From Kwoniella bestiolae CBS 10118 (lineage: Eukaryota > Basidiomycota > Tremellomycetes > Tremellales > Cryptococcaceae): DNA of 64,000 nucleotides. Positions 1-10,116 of the stretch are shown one piece after another (the stretch's first letter is position 1; each line of letters opens with the position of its first letter). The notes below the pieces were generated by a model. The model was not told the DNA's origin. It searched no databases and was given only the letters and a program-made list of their open reading frames with translations. The DNA is taken from contig NC_089244.1 of NCBI RefSeq assembly GCF_000512585.2, forward strand, positions 1,488,001-1,552,000, given 5' to 3'. Made by a program: the position numbers and the translations under genes.

Positions 1-692
1 TCGAAAGAGTTTTGATCGGCGTGTCTGACAAATCACCGGATCTTGCCAAATGACAAGTTATACATTCAAAATACATTTTGATGTGTACAATATGACCGAT
101 GACTTCGATGATGACGCATTTCTGATTAACAGAAAGTAAAAGTCAACAAAATCATTTACAACGAGGTAAGGAAAACCAACAAACGTGGTTATCCCAATCA
201 TATTGAGCCTGAATTTGGAATTGATTTGCTCCCCACTGACTCTGACCGAGTCAACCAAATTGACTAACTGTTCAGTGGTTGGTGATAGAGCGAATTTCCC
301 CCAATTATCAGTCACTGTATGCTCAGACATACGCCTTTATGTGCTTTGATCTTATAGCACATGAGGCACCTTGATCGAGCTGGTCAGATGAAAGTGGAAG
401 AAAGGGGAAGAAGAGAAGAACAGCAGAAATGGCATTGTCGCTGATAAGCATCAAACTAGTCAAACTGGCTACTAACGGAATCAAAATTAAGTGTAACCTC
501 GTGTCGGAGCTCGCCGAAAAGATCACCAAAGTTGATGACGATATCTCAGTTCTCCTTTCTCCTTTCTCATTTCTCATTTCTCATTTCTCATTTCTCAACT
601 TTGTTTCTTTTGGAATTGTTTCGTAGCTAATACATCTCTGATCCCTCTCGCCTGGGAGCTCCGCTGCTCATGGTCTCAAGGCTAGCTTCAAG
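1..692. other. Upstream region, no confident gene
   Basis: This is AT-rich sequence before the SUN-domain gene. Short open frames on the minus strand (58-330 and 323-577) show no recognisable domain and no convincing splice pattern, so I do not call them. The last part, about 545-597, is a C/T tract made of repeated TTTCTCA-like units and probably lies in the promoter or 5' leader of the downstream gene. Confidence 0.5.
545..600. repeat. Short TTTCTCA tandem tract
   Basis: About six imperfect copies of a 7-nt unit (TTTCTCA or TTTCTCC) follow one another about 100 bp before the start of the SUN-domain gene. C/T-rich tracts of this type are common in fungal promoters. No function is claimed beyond that. 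Confidence 0.7.
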
Positions 693-3600
693 ATGCGCCG
701 TCGATACTTGTATTCTTTGGTGCACAGTATTCTTGTTGTAGCTACTCAGGCACAGGCTGAGCCCAACACTTCGGCTATCTCGACAATAAGCAACTCGAAC
801 GATTCTGCTTCCACTACAGATCATACACGCCTTCACAGGAACTCTGAAGTGAATTTCTTAGATGACGAAACAAGCTACCGCGATATATGGTATGACCTCA
901 AGAAGCTGGATGAATGTTATAGTTTCAATGACCCGACTGTTGACGATGATCCAAACAACATAACCGTGGCCACCGAGCCATCTGCCAAGTCTCCCACATC
1001 CAGTGTTCCAGAGGCGACCGAGACGCCGGAACCATTCATCAGCTTTGAAGACTGGAAGAAGATCAAGCAAGCTGAGGAAGATGAGCGGGAGTACCAAGAG
1101 GAGGATGAACAAGCTTCGAAGCCCACTGAGAACGAAGAATCAAATACTAGTTCTGAAGTCCCTCATCCTCCCACCGACGTGACATCTGGTCAATCCAACT
1201 CGAACGACTCTTCCAATACTTTCTCTTCTGCTGCATCATCGTCTCCTAAAAGCAAGGGAAAACCCGACCAACAGCAATCTTCTACCGGTCAAAGTGCGTC
1301 CTCACAGCCATCCGCATCACCCCCTCCAGCACAACACCATAATCGTTACAACTACGCCTCACCAGATTGTTCAGCTCGTATACATTCTTCTTCACCTCAG
1401 ACTCAACACGCCTCGTCGCTCTTACACAAGTCGCGAGATCGGTATATGCTCACACCGTGTAAAGCCAAGGAACATTGGGTGGTAGTTGAATTATGTGACG
1501 AAATTAGGATAGAAGCTGTAGAAGTTGCCATATGGGAGTTTTTCAGCGGAGTAGTAAGAGAAGTAAGAATCAGTGTGGGTGGAGAGGATGATGAAGAGTT
1601 TGAAGATGATCCGGCGGATGATGTTACGGGACGAAGTGTAAAATGGAAAGAGGTTGGTTCGTTCGTAGGCAAGAATGTACGAGGCGTCCAGGTAAGCTAA
1701 GTATCCAATTAGGTGTGCCACTGGATAAAAGCTTACTCAGCGAGAGGAATCATAGACTTTCACCCTTTCCCAACCTACCTCATTCCACCGATTCATCCGT
1801 CTCGACTTCCCTTCATTCTACGGAACAGAATATTACTGTCCGGTATCCCAGCTCAAGGTCTACGGGATGAACCAGATGGAGGCTTTCAAATGGGAGCAGA
1901 AACGGCTCAGTGCAGTATCGAAAGGAAAGAACGAAGCTAAAGAGAAAGAGGCGGAGGAAAGAAGGGCGAAAGAGAGAGAAGAAAAGGAGAAGAAAGAAAG
2001 GGTCGAGAAGGTGAAACAGCAGGAGAGGGAGAAGGAGCTGGACGCGTTGGAAAAGCTGTTGCATGAGCAAGCTGGGAGGGTCGTCCCTGATATACTGTCC
2101 GAAACGGCTATTCTGTCGAAATTGGAAGAGACAAAGGTCACAAAGACAAAGTCCAAGGAGGCCCCTTCGACCACGACCACTACTTCCGCCGTGGTCTCAT
2201 CAAGCAAAGACACTTCTGCGACGATCAGTGCATCAAGTGGCTTGACTTCAGAGACGAAAGCAGCCACCAATACCACTTCTGAGACACCTGCTACCTCACA
2301 GACCACCGCTAGAGTTTCGACAGAGTCTTCACCTTCATCGACTTCGCTATCTTCGCCGTCCTCATCCTCTTCCTCCACTTACACTCGAAATGCTCCGCCA
2401 CGTTCCGACTCTTCCGAGTCCATCTATGCGTTCATTATCCGTCGACTTAATGATCTTGAAGGTAATTCGACACTCGTAGCTCGTTATATCGAAGAGCAAG
2501 CTAAAGTCATGAGGCATATGTTGACTAGAGTAGAGAAGGGGTGGGACGAGTGGAAGGGCGACTGGGAAGGAGAAGATAGAGGTAGATGGGAGCAGGAGGT
2601 AAGCTGCACCATAGTCAAGGGTGCACAGCTGACTTCTGGTATAGCGTATGAGACAGGAGGATAGGCTGGGAAAGGTGATTTCGCAACTTGAACAGCAACG
2701 TTCGGCATTCGAGGAGGAGCGAAAGACACTTCAATCGCAGATGCGTGGTCTGGCCGAAGAGGTGAGTACAGCTCCGTCACGCCAGGTGTGTTAGCCGTAT
2801 GAGGAGCTGATCTTGATTGGGATCGTCCAGCTCGGATACGAGCGTCGTCGTGGTCTGGCCCAGCTCTTCGTCATGTTCATCATCATCATTCTAGGTGTGA
2901 TCAGCCGAAGCTCGACCATCAATACCGTCCTTAAACCATTACTTGCCGAAGCGAAACGACGTAGAAGCATATATGGCAGCAAGAGCTTTTCTGGTCCCTT
3001 GACTGGATTGAGGATCGATATGGGTGCAGGAAGACCACCAGCAGTGATAGGTGAGGGTCGACCCAAGAGTTTATCAGATATCAACGACTCTCAGCAGGAC
3101 ATCAATTCACCCACTTCGCCTACTCCCACTCCTATCTCTTCTAAGACTCGATTGCATGGTAAATCTAATTCGATCTCGAGAAGACCCGGTACACCCAATT
3201 CCTCAGCCATGCGTCAAAGAAGATTACCTCCTGGAGTTATAACGAATTTCCGCTCGGTGTCAGCTACAGAACCACATCAATTGTCTTCCTCGCCAGTACA
3301 TTCAGGATCGGGTGGATATTCCAACTCCACTTTCTCTAACTTGACGAGCCCCAAACCTAGGGGATCGTTATCTTCTGCTGTAGCTAGGCAAAACGGGCAG
3401 ACCGGTAATGCAAGGAAGTTAGCCCGAAGCTCACATCTGCACATGATTGATTCTGAGCGTAGGAAAACTTCAAAGTCGCCTCGCCCACAATCTCAGATAA
3501 CGTCTCCCATCAGTCCCGATGGAGATGCGGAGGGAGGAGAAGAAGGGAACTTTGAGACTCCCAAAAGAACGAGATCGAGATCGAGCCAGGTATTCCATAA

Positions 3601-3889
3601 TGGCATTATCCTATCTTATTCACCCCCGATTAACGAGGTTTCCCCATTCACAGTCAACGTATCTTCGAAGATGCCTGATCAGCCTTCGGTGGGTATGGAA
3701 GATGGACCGAGCGATTGGGGGACGGACGTAGAGACTGAAGGGAGTGTGTCGGAGGTGGAAGATTCGGTTGAGGTCGAGCGAGGGGGACGACAGAATGGGT
3801 CGTCGGATCCGGTCAGAAGCGCGGATGATGAGGAGATGGTGAAGGAGTTGACGGACATTTGGAATAACCCGTCAACTAACAAAGTATAG
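693..3889 (+). CDS. SLP1: SUN-domain ER membrane protein, SLP1/EMP65-complex type
   Basis: Predicted exons are 693-1691, 1756-2598, 2645-2761 and 2831-3889, giving 1005 aa. Residues 1-22 form a signal peptide. An acidic FEDWKK stretch (about residue 110) precedes a SUN-like domain at about 220-385, recognised by the YNYASPDCSA start, the HWVVVELCDEIRIEAVEVA core and the DFPSFYGTEYYCPVSQLKVYG end that is restored only after the first intron. A charged coiled coil follows, then one transmembrane helix at about 663-683 (LFVMFIIIILGVISRSS) and a long Ser/Pro-rich tail. In yeast, Slp1 with Emp65 protects newly made soluble proteins in the ER. This topology (lumenal SUN domain, one C-terminal membrane span) fits that family rather than the nuclear-envelope SUN proteins. 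The roughly 340-residue tail after the membrane span is long and looks disordered. Confidence 0.85.
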
Positions 3890-4050
3890 TCATACATACC
3901 TTGCACGGATATACCCTGTGTTACTATAGCATCGTACTGTACAATGTTGTATTTTATGCATATATCTAATGGGTTATCCAAAAGACCCAACTCAAGAAAC
4001 TATCTACCGTATTGTATATCGATTGTCCATAGTACTCTATCTACCCATAT

Positions 4051-6744
4051 CTACAATCTATATATCTCACCTACGTCATCCGCCCCATTGACTTTCATAG
4101 CTATATACCTGTACAGCGCCGTGCCCAGCGCAGCGAATAGGAAAGTGACGTCGAACAGTCTCCCGAAGACTCGGAAATCTGGTAGGGTCGATAATAACGA
4201 GTGATCCGTCTGGGATGGGTCGAGGTGAGGTGATATTGGTGAGGCGTGGGGGTCTTCGGGTGGGGCTGGCGGGAGGGATGTGCGGAGTTGCACGAGGAGG
4301 GATATCACGTATGTTGCCTTTGTTACACGAATGATCAGCTATGGTTCACGGTCCTTCTTTCTTTCGCGATCCTCCCTCCCAGTCTTCTTGTGCATGAGCC
4401 GTCAAATGCCAAACGGTGATATTCAGAACAAGCGTGACTCACAAACAACTGCCCCAAACTCAACAGCAAGAATCCCGCGCCAACAGTCTTACTAGTCAAT
4501 CTCAGCACTTTGTTCAAACTCCTCATGACCTGCGCCAAACTCGATAAGATCAATACACCCGTCAAGATGATGGATATCGATCTACTCCAAGAAGGAACAT
4601 CTATGTCGATCGATCCAGCTGGGAGCTTCGATATGGCCAGAGCGAGCAGGAAGGAGATCCAATCTCCGTTGGTATTGCCTTTGCCCTCTTGGGTGTCCGA
4701 GGAAGCTTGAGAACGAGTAAGAGGAGCGAAGAATAGGGAGGGAAGACACTTTAGGTTGTACGAATGTAAGCTCAATGACTCGACTTGTCCTGGACGAAGG
4801 GGAATCTGATAGCTCACCATGATCAGACGAGCGGCGCAGTAGATGGCAAATACGTATCCGAAGAGATTGTATAGCTGTCCACGGAAGGTTTGACCAAAAT
4901 CTTGGTGTTTCTACGGTACAAGATACACATATGAGCTCTCTTCAGACCCATCACGCGTTGGTTAGCTCACCTTGCGCAACTTCATAGCTTTCAATGACTT
5001 TGATACTTGATGTTCCATCGTTTTCAGCCCACTCAACTCAGCTTGCAATGACATAGCCTCTATCGTCCACAAGCGTCATCAGCATCATCCTTGCTATTCA
5101 GTTTTTGACATATAGAGAGTCGGAGCCGAGACTCGTCACTCACCCTGATTCTGACTCCCAAACATCCTTCCCATCCAACCTCCCCTTGCAGGTGTACTAG
5201 TCCCACTAGCAGCTTCCACACGGCTGATCTCCTCTTTCTTAGTTACCAGATCATGTCGTACGCGATACAGCGATCGTTCAGCTTGGAGAATGTCATTGTC
5301 TGTCAACGAGCGACTACATATTTGAGATCAAATTCAGCTAGATCCCTCGAAGATGCCAGGAGCTTTTCAGTTGACTCACCTTCCAGCTCCTATAGCATGT
5401 TCGAAGAAATTCCAAGCTGATCTCACTGCCCCAAAACCCGATAAACTACCTAACACCAGTACACCCAGCACTACCACTCTACCCAAACTAGGCGCAAGCC
5501 ATCCACCTTCTTCCCACCCTTCTGGACCTGATGTAGACCATTGCACGATAGCTTCGTCGATTGTCGATGCGGTCGACGAGGGATCATCTACTTCGAGTAC
5601 AGGCGTAGGCGGGACAGGGGCTGGTGTGATGGGAATGGCGGTGATGTAGGGGGGGATTCTCGTGAAGAGGAATATGTAGAGTGTGAAGGGGATAAGGGAG
5701 ATGAGGAACCGGGATGTGAGTGAGAGAGATGTCGATCGCGAGGGTTTTGTAGATGTTGATGAAGATTCTGCATTTAGTATAGATCAGCTAATACCTCTCA
5801 CCCCTACATCAGCTGGATACAGCTGAAAGCTTACCTCTGGATCGATAAGTCAATAAGAGACATTGAACCAATGGTACCACCAGTAGGATAATAGCTAAGA
5901 TGACGTGCAGTGATATAGAGAAATTCACTCTTCTCGATCTACACAAAAACAGGATACCATCAGCTTCGCTTCCATTTGCCCCGATCCTATTCTGATGACT
6001 TCAGCCCACTCACCTCGAATGCAGTATCCCAACCGCATGGAAGATCACCAGCGTCAACAGATTACATCCCTCGGCAAAGCAAATCCCAAACAACACCCTC
6101 GAGAATCTATGTAACCCCTTCGTAGCTTTCTTGATAGCTTTCGTCCCTTGCTGAGCTTGCAATCCCGACTCTCTATTCTTACCACTCCCATGAGTGAGCT
6201 GAAGCACCTTCTTCGACACGCCCGAACCAGCTTCTTTCAGCTTGATGCCCAGCTGTTGTAATTCTATATTATCTTCCCGGGGCATAATGGGCAGTATGGA
6301 GGTGGATGGTCCAGGCGAGGAAGGTCCAGAAGCAGTGATGTACGGTTCTGCTCTTGGGAAATAATCTTTCCCTCCTCCAGGTAAAGACGAGTCTTTACGA
6401 ATGGGTGAACCAGGGTACGAGGAGGTAGGTGAGATCCCACCTAGGAGAGCTTCGTCCTCGGTATCTAAATCTGATTCTGCTATACTTCCCACTCTGCTTT
6501 CTCTTCGAACATGAACATCGTTGGATGGTGTGGTGGAGGGAAGAAGCTGTTCGGGCTGAGAGATGTTGCGTAAGCGGGGGTTGACTGCTGCGAGGAGGAA
6601 TCGGCGGGAGAGGAAGAAGTAGATTATGCGCAGGACTAGGAGGACGAGGGTATCGAGGAGGATGGGTGAGGAGGTGGGTGAAGTGAGAGCGGAGGGGAGT
6701 GGGGCGGGAGTGGGGATGGGGATGGGAAGGGGTTCACCTTCCAT
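4051..6744 (-). CDS. Golgi pH regulator (GPHR/GTG-type membrane protein)
   Basis: Eight exons are predicted: 6744-6014, 5938-5835, 5767-5380, 5313-5144, 5059-4971, 4910-4818, 4748-4443 and 4317-4051, giving about 715 aa. The family signature LSGFGAV is present, followed by a predicted coiled-coil segment (SLTDNDILQAERSLYRVR) and the C-terminal ABA-GPCR-type membrane block (GQLFATYVISLLVQL, then FDVTFLFAALGTALYRYIA). Many hydrophobic segments are visible. Animal GPHR is an anion channel that acidifies the Golgi, and plant GTG relatives were proposed as ABA-binding GPCR-like proteins. The protein is longer than the roughly 455 aa animal form. It has a Pro-rich N-terminus (PIPIPTPAP) and a Ser-rich cytosolic insert before the KTLQLTH-like part of the first exon. 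The stop lies only about 160 bp past the end of the convergent SUN gene. Confidence 0.8.
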
Positions 6745-7191
6745 CTTGGGATGGGGCTAGGGGGTAGTCGTGCGAAGTGGAGTGGAGTGAGACTGTCTTA
6801 TCCTATCTAGTGGTTTGCTGAGACATCTTTTGTTTTTTAGTAATATGGTATGACAAGGTGGATGATGAATGATGAATGATGAATGATGGTATGATGAACG
6901 ATGAGAAAGTAATCTTAAAAGTCAACAATCCATATCCACGCGTTCTATAATGTAATTCGGTTCCCGCCGGAAGGGAAAATACTAGATCAGGTCCAGAGTC
7001 AGAGTGGTCTGCGGTCTGTGGTCTGTGCATGGTGACACCCCGAGCCTCTCTGATGCAGCGTTTGGCTATACGAAGCATGCATAGAATATATACTTTTACT
7101 GTTTAATTCGAGCGTACTCGATCGCTCGACCTACTCGACGATGACCTCATCTCCACTACCATCCGATGAACAGTCCTGACATTCCTCGGCC
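6745..7191. other. Intergenic: GPHR promoter and 3' end of secreted-protein gene
   Basis: No gene is supported here. A tandem (GATGAAT) run lies at about 6864-6887. A 91-codon open frame on the minus strand (6803-7078) has no recognisable feature and is taken as chance. Confidence 0.5.
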
Positions 7192-8052
7192 CTAGCTCGC
7201 ATACCCCTTCGGAACAACCATCAACCACTGCCCAACCGGACCATTCACCTGAGCCTGCGCCGTGGCAGATGGGGCTCTACAACTCCCTGTCTGTCCACTC
7301 TTCCCATTGGCAACCTGATACAACGTATTCCCATCTAACACTGTAAATGCTGAGGTATACCCTCCTGCACCCTGGGTAGGAGCGAATGAGAGCAGGGTGG
7401 AAGATCCGCCGGGGAGGGTCGAGGTGAGTGTAGTAAAGTGGCTTCGGGTGATGGTCAATGTAGGTGTAGGTGTGAGAGTTTGGAGGGATGATTGGTATGC
7501 CGCAGCGTTTATACCTTCCAAGGCTGGATGGGTCTCGACGGTAGAAGGTAGATCGGATGTAGTTTGACCTGAAGCCAAAGAAGTTTGCACAGCATTGATT
7601 CCTGATATCGTAGATGTAATGGCTGAGATATCCTCGGAAGTGATTCCACTCTCTTCGTAATCCGCCACGTCTCTTGTAAGGCTAGTGCTTGTGCTTGTAT
7701 TATCTGTCTGTATGACTGAACAGGTAGAAGATGAGGTGATTCCAGTCGACAAAGACAGACTATCAGACCTGGTGGAGCTGTCGGTAGTTGTAGAAGCCTC
7801 CTCGACACCAACGATATCACCCTCGTCCTCCTCACCATACCCTGACGGAGCGGCCATATGATTAACGATCGGAACACCGGGCGATCTCGTGCCAGTCGCT
7901 CTGGCCCCGCTTGTCGTTGGGCCAAAAGGATTGTGACTGGTAGACGGATCGTCTTGGAACGGGCCACTCGTTGTTACTTCACGTGAGGTGATTAGCGGAA
8001 GAAGTGGTAGTAACGCTAGGAGGGTGGGGAGAAGTGAATGTATCGTCTTCAT
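7192..8052 (-). CDS. Secreted Ser/Thr-rich protein, unknown function
   Basis: This is a single-exon frame of 286 aa. Residues 1-23 form a clear signal peptide (MKTIHSLLPTLLALLPLLPL followed by ITS). The mature part is dominated by Ser and Thr, as expected for an O-mannosylated wall or secreted protein. A more ordered segment near the end contains LYQVANG and two cysteines (one at SCRAPSATA). There is no hydrophobic tail, so GPI anchoring is not supported. No known domain was recognised, and annotation as a hypothetical extracellular protein is as far as the sequence goes. Its promoter faces the long gap to the right. Confidence 0.7.
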   Translation of the reverse strand: MKTIHSLLPTLLALLPLLPLITSREVTTSGPFQDDPSTSHNPFGPTTSGARATGTRSPGVPIVNHMAAPSGYGEEDEGDIVGVEEASTTTDSSTRSDSLSLSTGITSSSTCSVIQTDNTSTSTSLTRDVADYEESGITSEDISAITSTISGINAVQTSLASGQTTSDLPSTVETHPALEGINAAAYQSSLQTLTPTPTLTITRSHFTTLTSTLPGGSSTLLSFAPTQGAGGYTSAFTVLDGNTLYQVANGKSGQTGSCRAPSATAQAQVNGPVGQWLMVVPKGYAS

Positions 8053-9292
8053 TGTTTATCCGATTTTACGATAACAGGCAAGTTATCGGTCGGTCAGGAG
8101 AGCTGTAGAGATACGTTTTTCAAGAAGACTGGCACGATGTGATCTGTTTCTACGGTTATATGGTATTATGGTGTTTACTATCGATTGTGAGTTTGGGACG
8201 TTTGGACAGAATGTAATATCGCGATTCAGTATATCATGATAGGTGGGATAAGGAAAAACGCGTGAACCCCAAGAACAGAGTATACATATAGCAACTCCTT
8301 TGACTCAGCTTCTTCAGCGCATCCTTTCCTGCTCTAGCGATCAAAGGACATAGAGGTCACTAGAGAGTGTCGCAGTGTCATACACGTCGCAGATCATTTT
8401 GTGGTTATTTGAGGTGCATCAGAAAAGCATTCTAGATCTTCCGCATATGTCAACGTGATACTTGGTGGAATGTTCACCGAGGGTCATGATTCTGTTGGTG
8501 ATCACAGACTATGTCTTGATCTCTGACGCCGTTGCAAACACGAGAGGTCCTAGCGCCTGTGACACCCCTTAGCTTGACGGGGCCGCAGCACGTGAGGGAC
8601 TAAGCCAGGGCGTCGATGAAGTCGTCCTTTAGCGTGGGACCGTGACTGCGTTTGATGATTAATGATTGAAATGAAAGTCGATTAGTTTTACAACAGCCCG
8701 GAGGTAGGAAGGCGTTTGTATTCAGCTCAGCTCGACGACGGATAATCCTAGAACAGGTAACAGGAACAAACGGCATAGGAACGGAGCAAGCTTCTTCTTT
8801 TCTCCCGCGTGGCTGTGTTTCAGGAGGGAGCGTCGGTTATCGGCATCGAACCGGACATGACCTGAAACGTTGGACACGTTCCTTCAAACAGACTGACCAT
8901 CCGAAAATACTTTTCTTTTTAGATCGAGATGAGATTGGAATATACTTGTACTACAATGATCACTCGTCCTTACTGTAGGCATCGATTCATCTCCCTCTCG
9001 GTCAGGAGGGATGATATCTATATACTACTGTGAATGTGACAGATGACTCTAGTGCCAAGCCACGCGAATAACTTTAACTTTTTTCCCAAGCAGTTGAGGT
9101 TGAGCGGCAAATCCCACTACCGATCGGTTCACTGGCACTCGTGTTATTTCTATTTCTATTTTCTATTCATCCCGCTGAAAAGAACCGTGCATACACACAT
9201 ACTCTTTCTACTGGTACTCTTTGATCTTTCTGTTTGTTGTTTCCCCTCTCATAGCATACTCACTTTCACTATTCTGTACTAGTCCATTTCGA

Positions 9293-9327
9293 TATTCTCA
9301 TTCTCATTCTCATTCTCATTCTTATTC
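9293..9327 (+). repeat. CATTCT tandem run in leader
   Basis: About five uninterrupted copies of a six-base CATTCT unit lie inside the pyrimidine-rich leader of the Gfd2-like gene. Confidence 0.7.
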
Positions 9328-9780
9328 TTTCATGGACACTTTTGGGCATCATCATATTTGTCTTACCACTACCCATTTAATCTGATTCACAACACCACCA
9401 CCACCATCGTCATATCATTCCCTTCTTAAAGGGCTATTGTTTCTGATCCCATCACTCCCTTTTGCTCTCTTTCCATTTTTCCCGCATTTTCGTTCGCTTT
9501 TTCAACTTTTACAACATAGCGACAACGACGCTTTCTCAACTTTTTCAATCAACGTTCACACGCTACGACCATCATCAACAACTACAGTCTATAACGGCAT
9601 TACGTTGTCTCATCACCACATCAACATCATCATCATCACTGTATTGTTGTTGCTACTATTTTGTATATCGTTGATCGGTGTCCGACTCACCTCCCTATTC
9701 AGAATCATCGTATCACTCTTTACTCCACCAACCTTTCACGTGTGTTTTATTTTTCTTTCCCTTCGGTGATCGAATATTCA

Positions 9781-9810
9781 TCATCAACCATCAACCATCA
9801 ACCATCAACC
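9781..9810 (+). repeat. ATCAACC tandem run in leader
   Basis: Four copies of the seven-base unit ATCAACC lie just before another T-rich tract, about 310 bp before the start codon of the Gfd2-like gene. Confidence 0.75.
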
Positions 9811-10116
9811 TTTTTCTTTTTTCTTTTCCACAGCCCCCTTGACAACGTGAAGACAACGCATAGATCATTCCTATTCCCTCTCTTTGTTTGGTATTTCATT
9901 TTGGTCCCTTCAACGCATACTCACTAATATCGAATCGACACTCGCGAAATCAAAATCCAAAAACAAATCCTTTGTCCTTCCTTTTCAATTGCTATCACCC
10001 CTTACCATCTCAACCCGACTCAATAGATCACTTCCACTCAATAGCATATACATATCTCTACTTCTACTTCAACATAGCATCGATCATACTTCCAAACACG
10101 CAAACCTTAATCAACC

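Larger units (their letters stand above)
8053..10116. other. Long gene-free stretch with pyrimidine-rich leader
   Basis: The first few hundred bases are the promoter of the secreted-protein gene on the minus strand. From about 9030 to 10116 the plus strand is strongly C/T-rich and holds several short upstream ATGs and two tandem runs. I read this part as promoter plus a long 5' leader of the Gfd2-like gene that starts at 10117. The open frames here (for example 9043-9282 and 9437-9769) are low-complexity Phe/Leu/Ser/His translations of the C/T tract and are not called as genes. Confidence 0.55.

Noticed and set aside
58..577. Minus-strand open frames at the left edge as a separate gene
   Set aside because: No conserved motif, no coherent splice pattern and strong AT/CT bias; better explained as promoter sequence.
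1491..2378. Minus-strand frames inside the SUN-domain gene (including a 172-codon acidic/Ser frame)
   Set aside because: They are antisense shadows of the charged coiled-coil and Ser/Thr-rich coding region, whose plus-strand frame carries the conserved domain.
6803..7078. 91-codon minus-strand frame between GPHR and secreted-protein genes
   Set aside because: No domain, includes a simple repeat, and lies in a promoter/3' UTR.
8550..8720. Possible tRNA or structured RNA in the GC-rich patch of the long gap
   Set aside because: No cloverleaf, no T-loop consensus and no A/B box pair could be traced.
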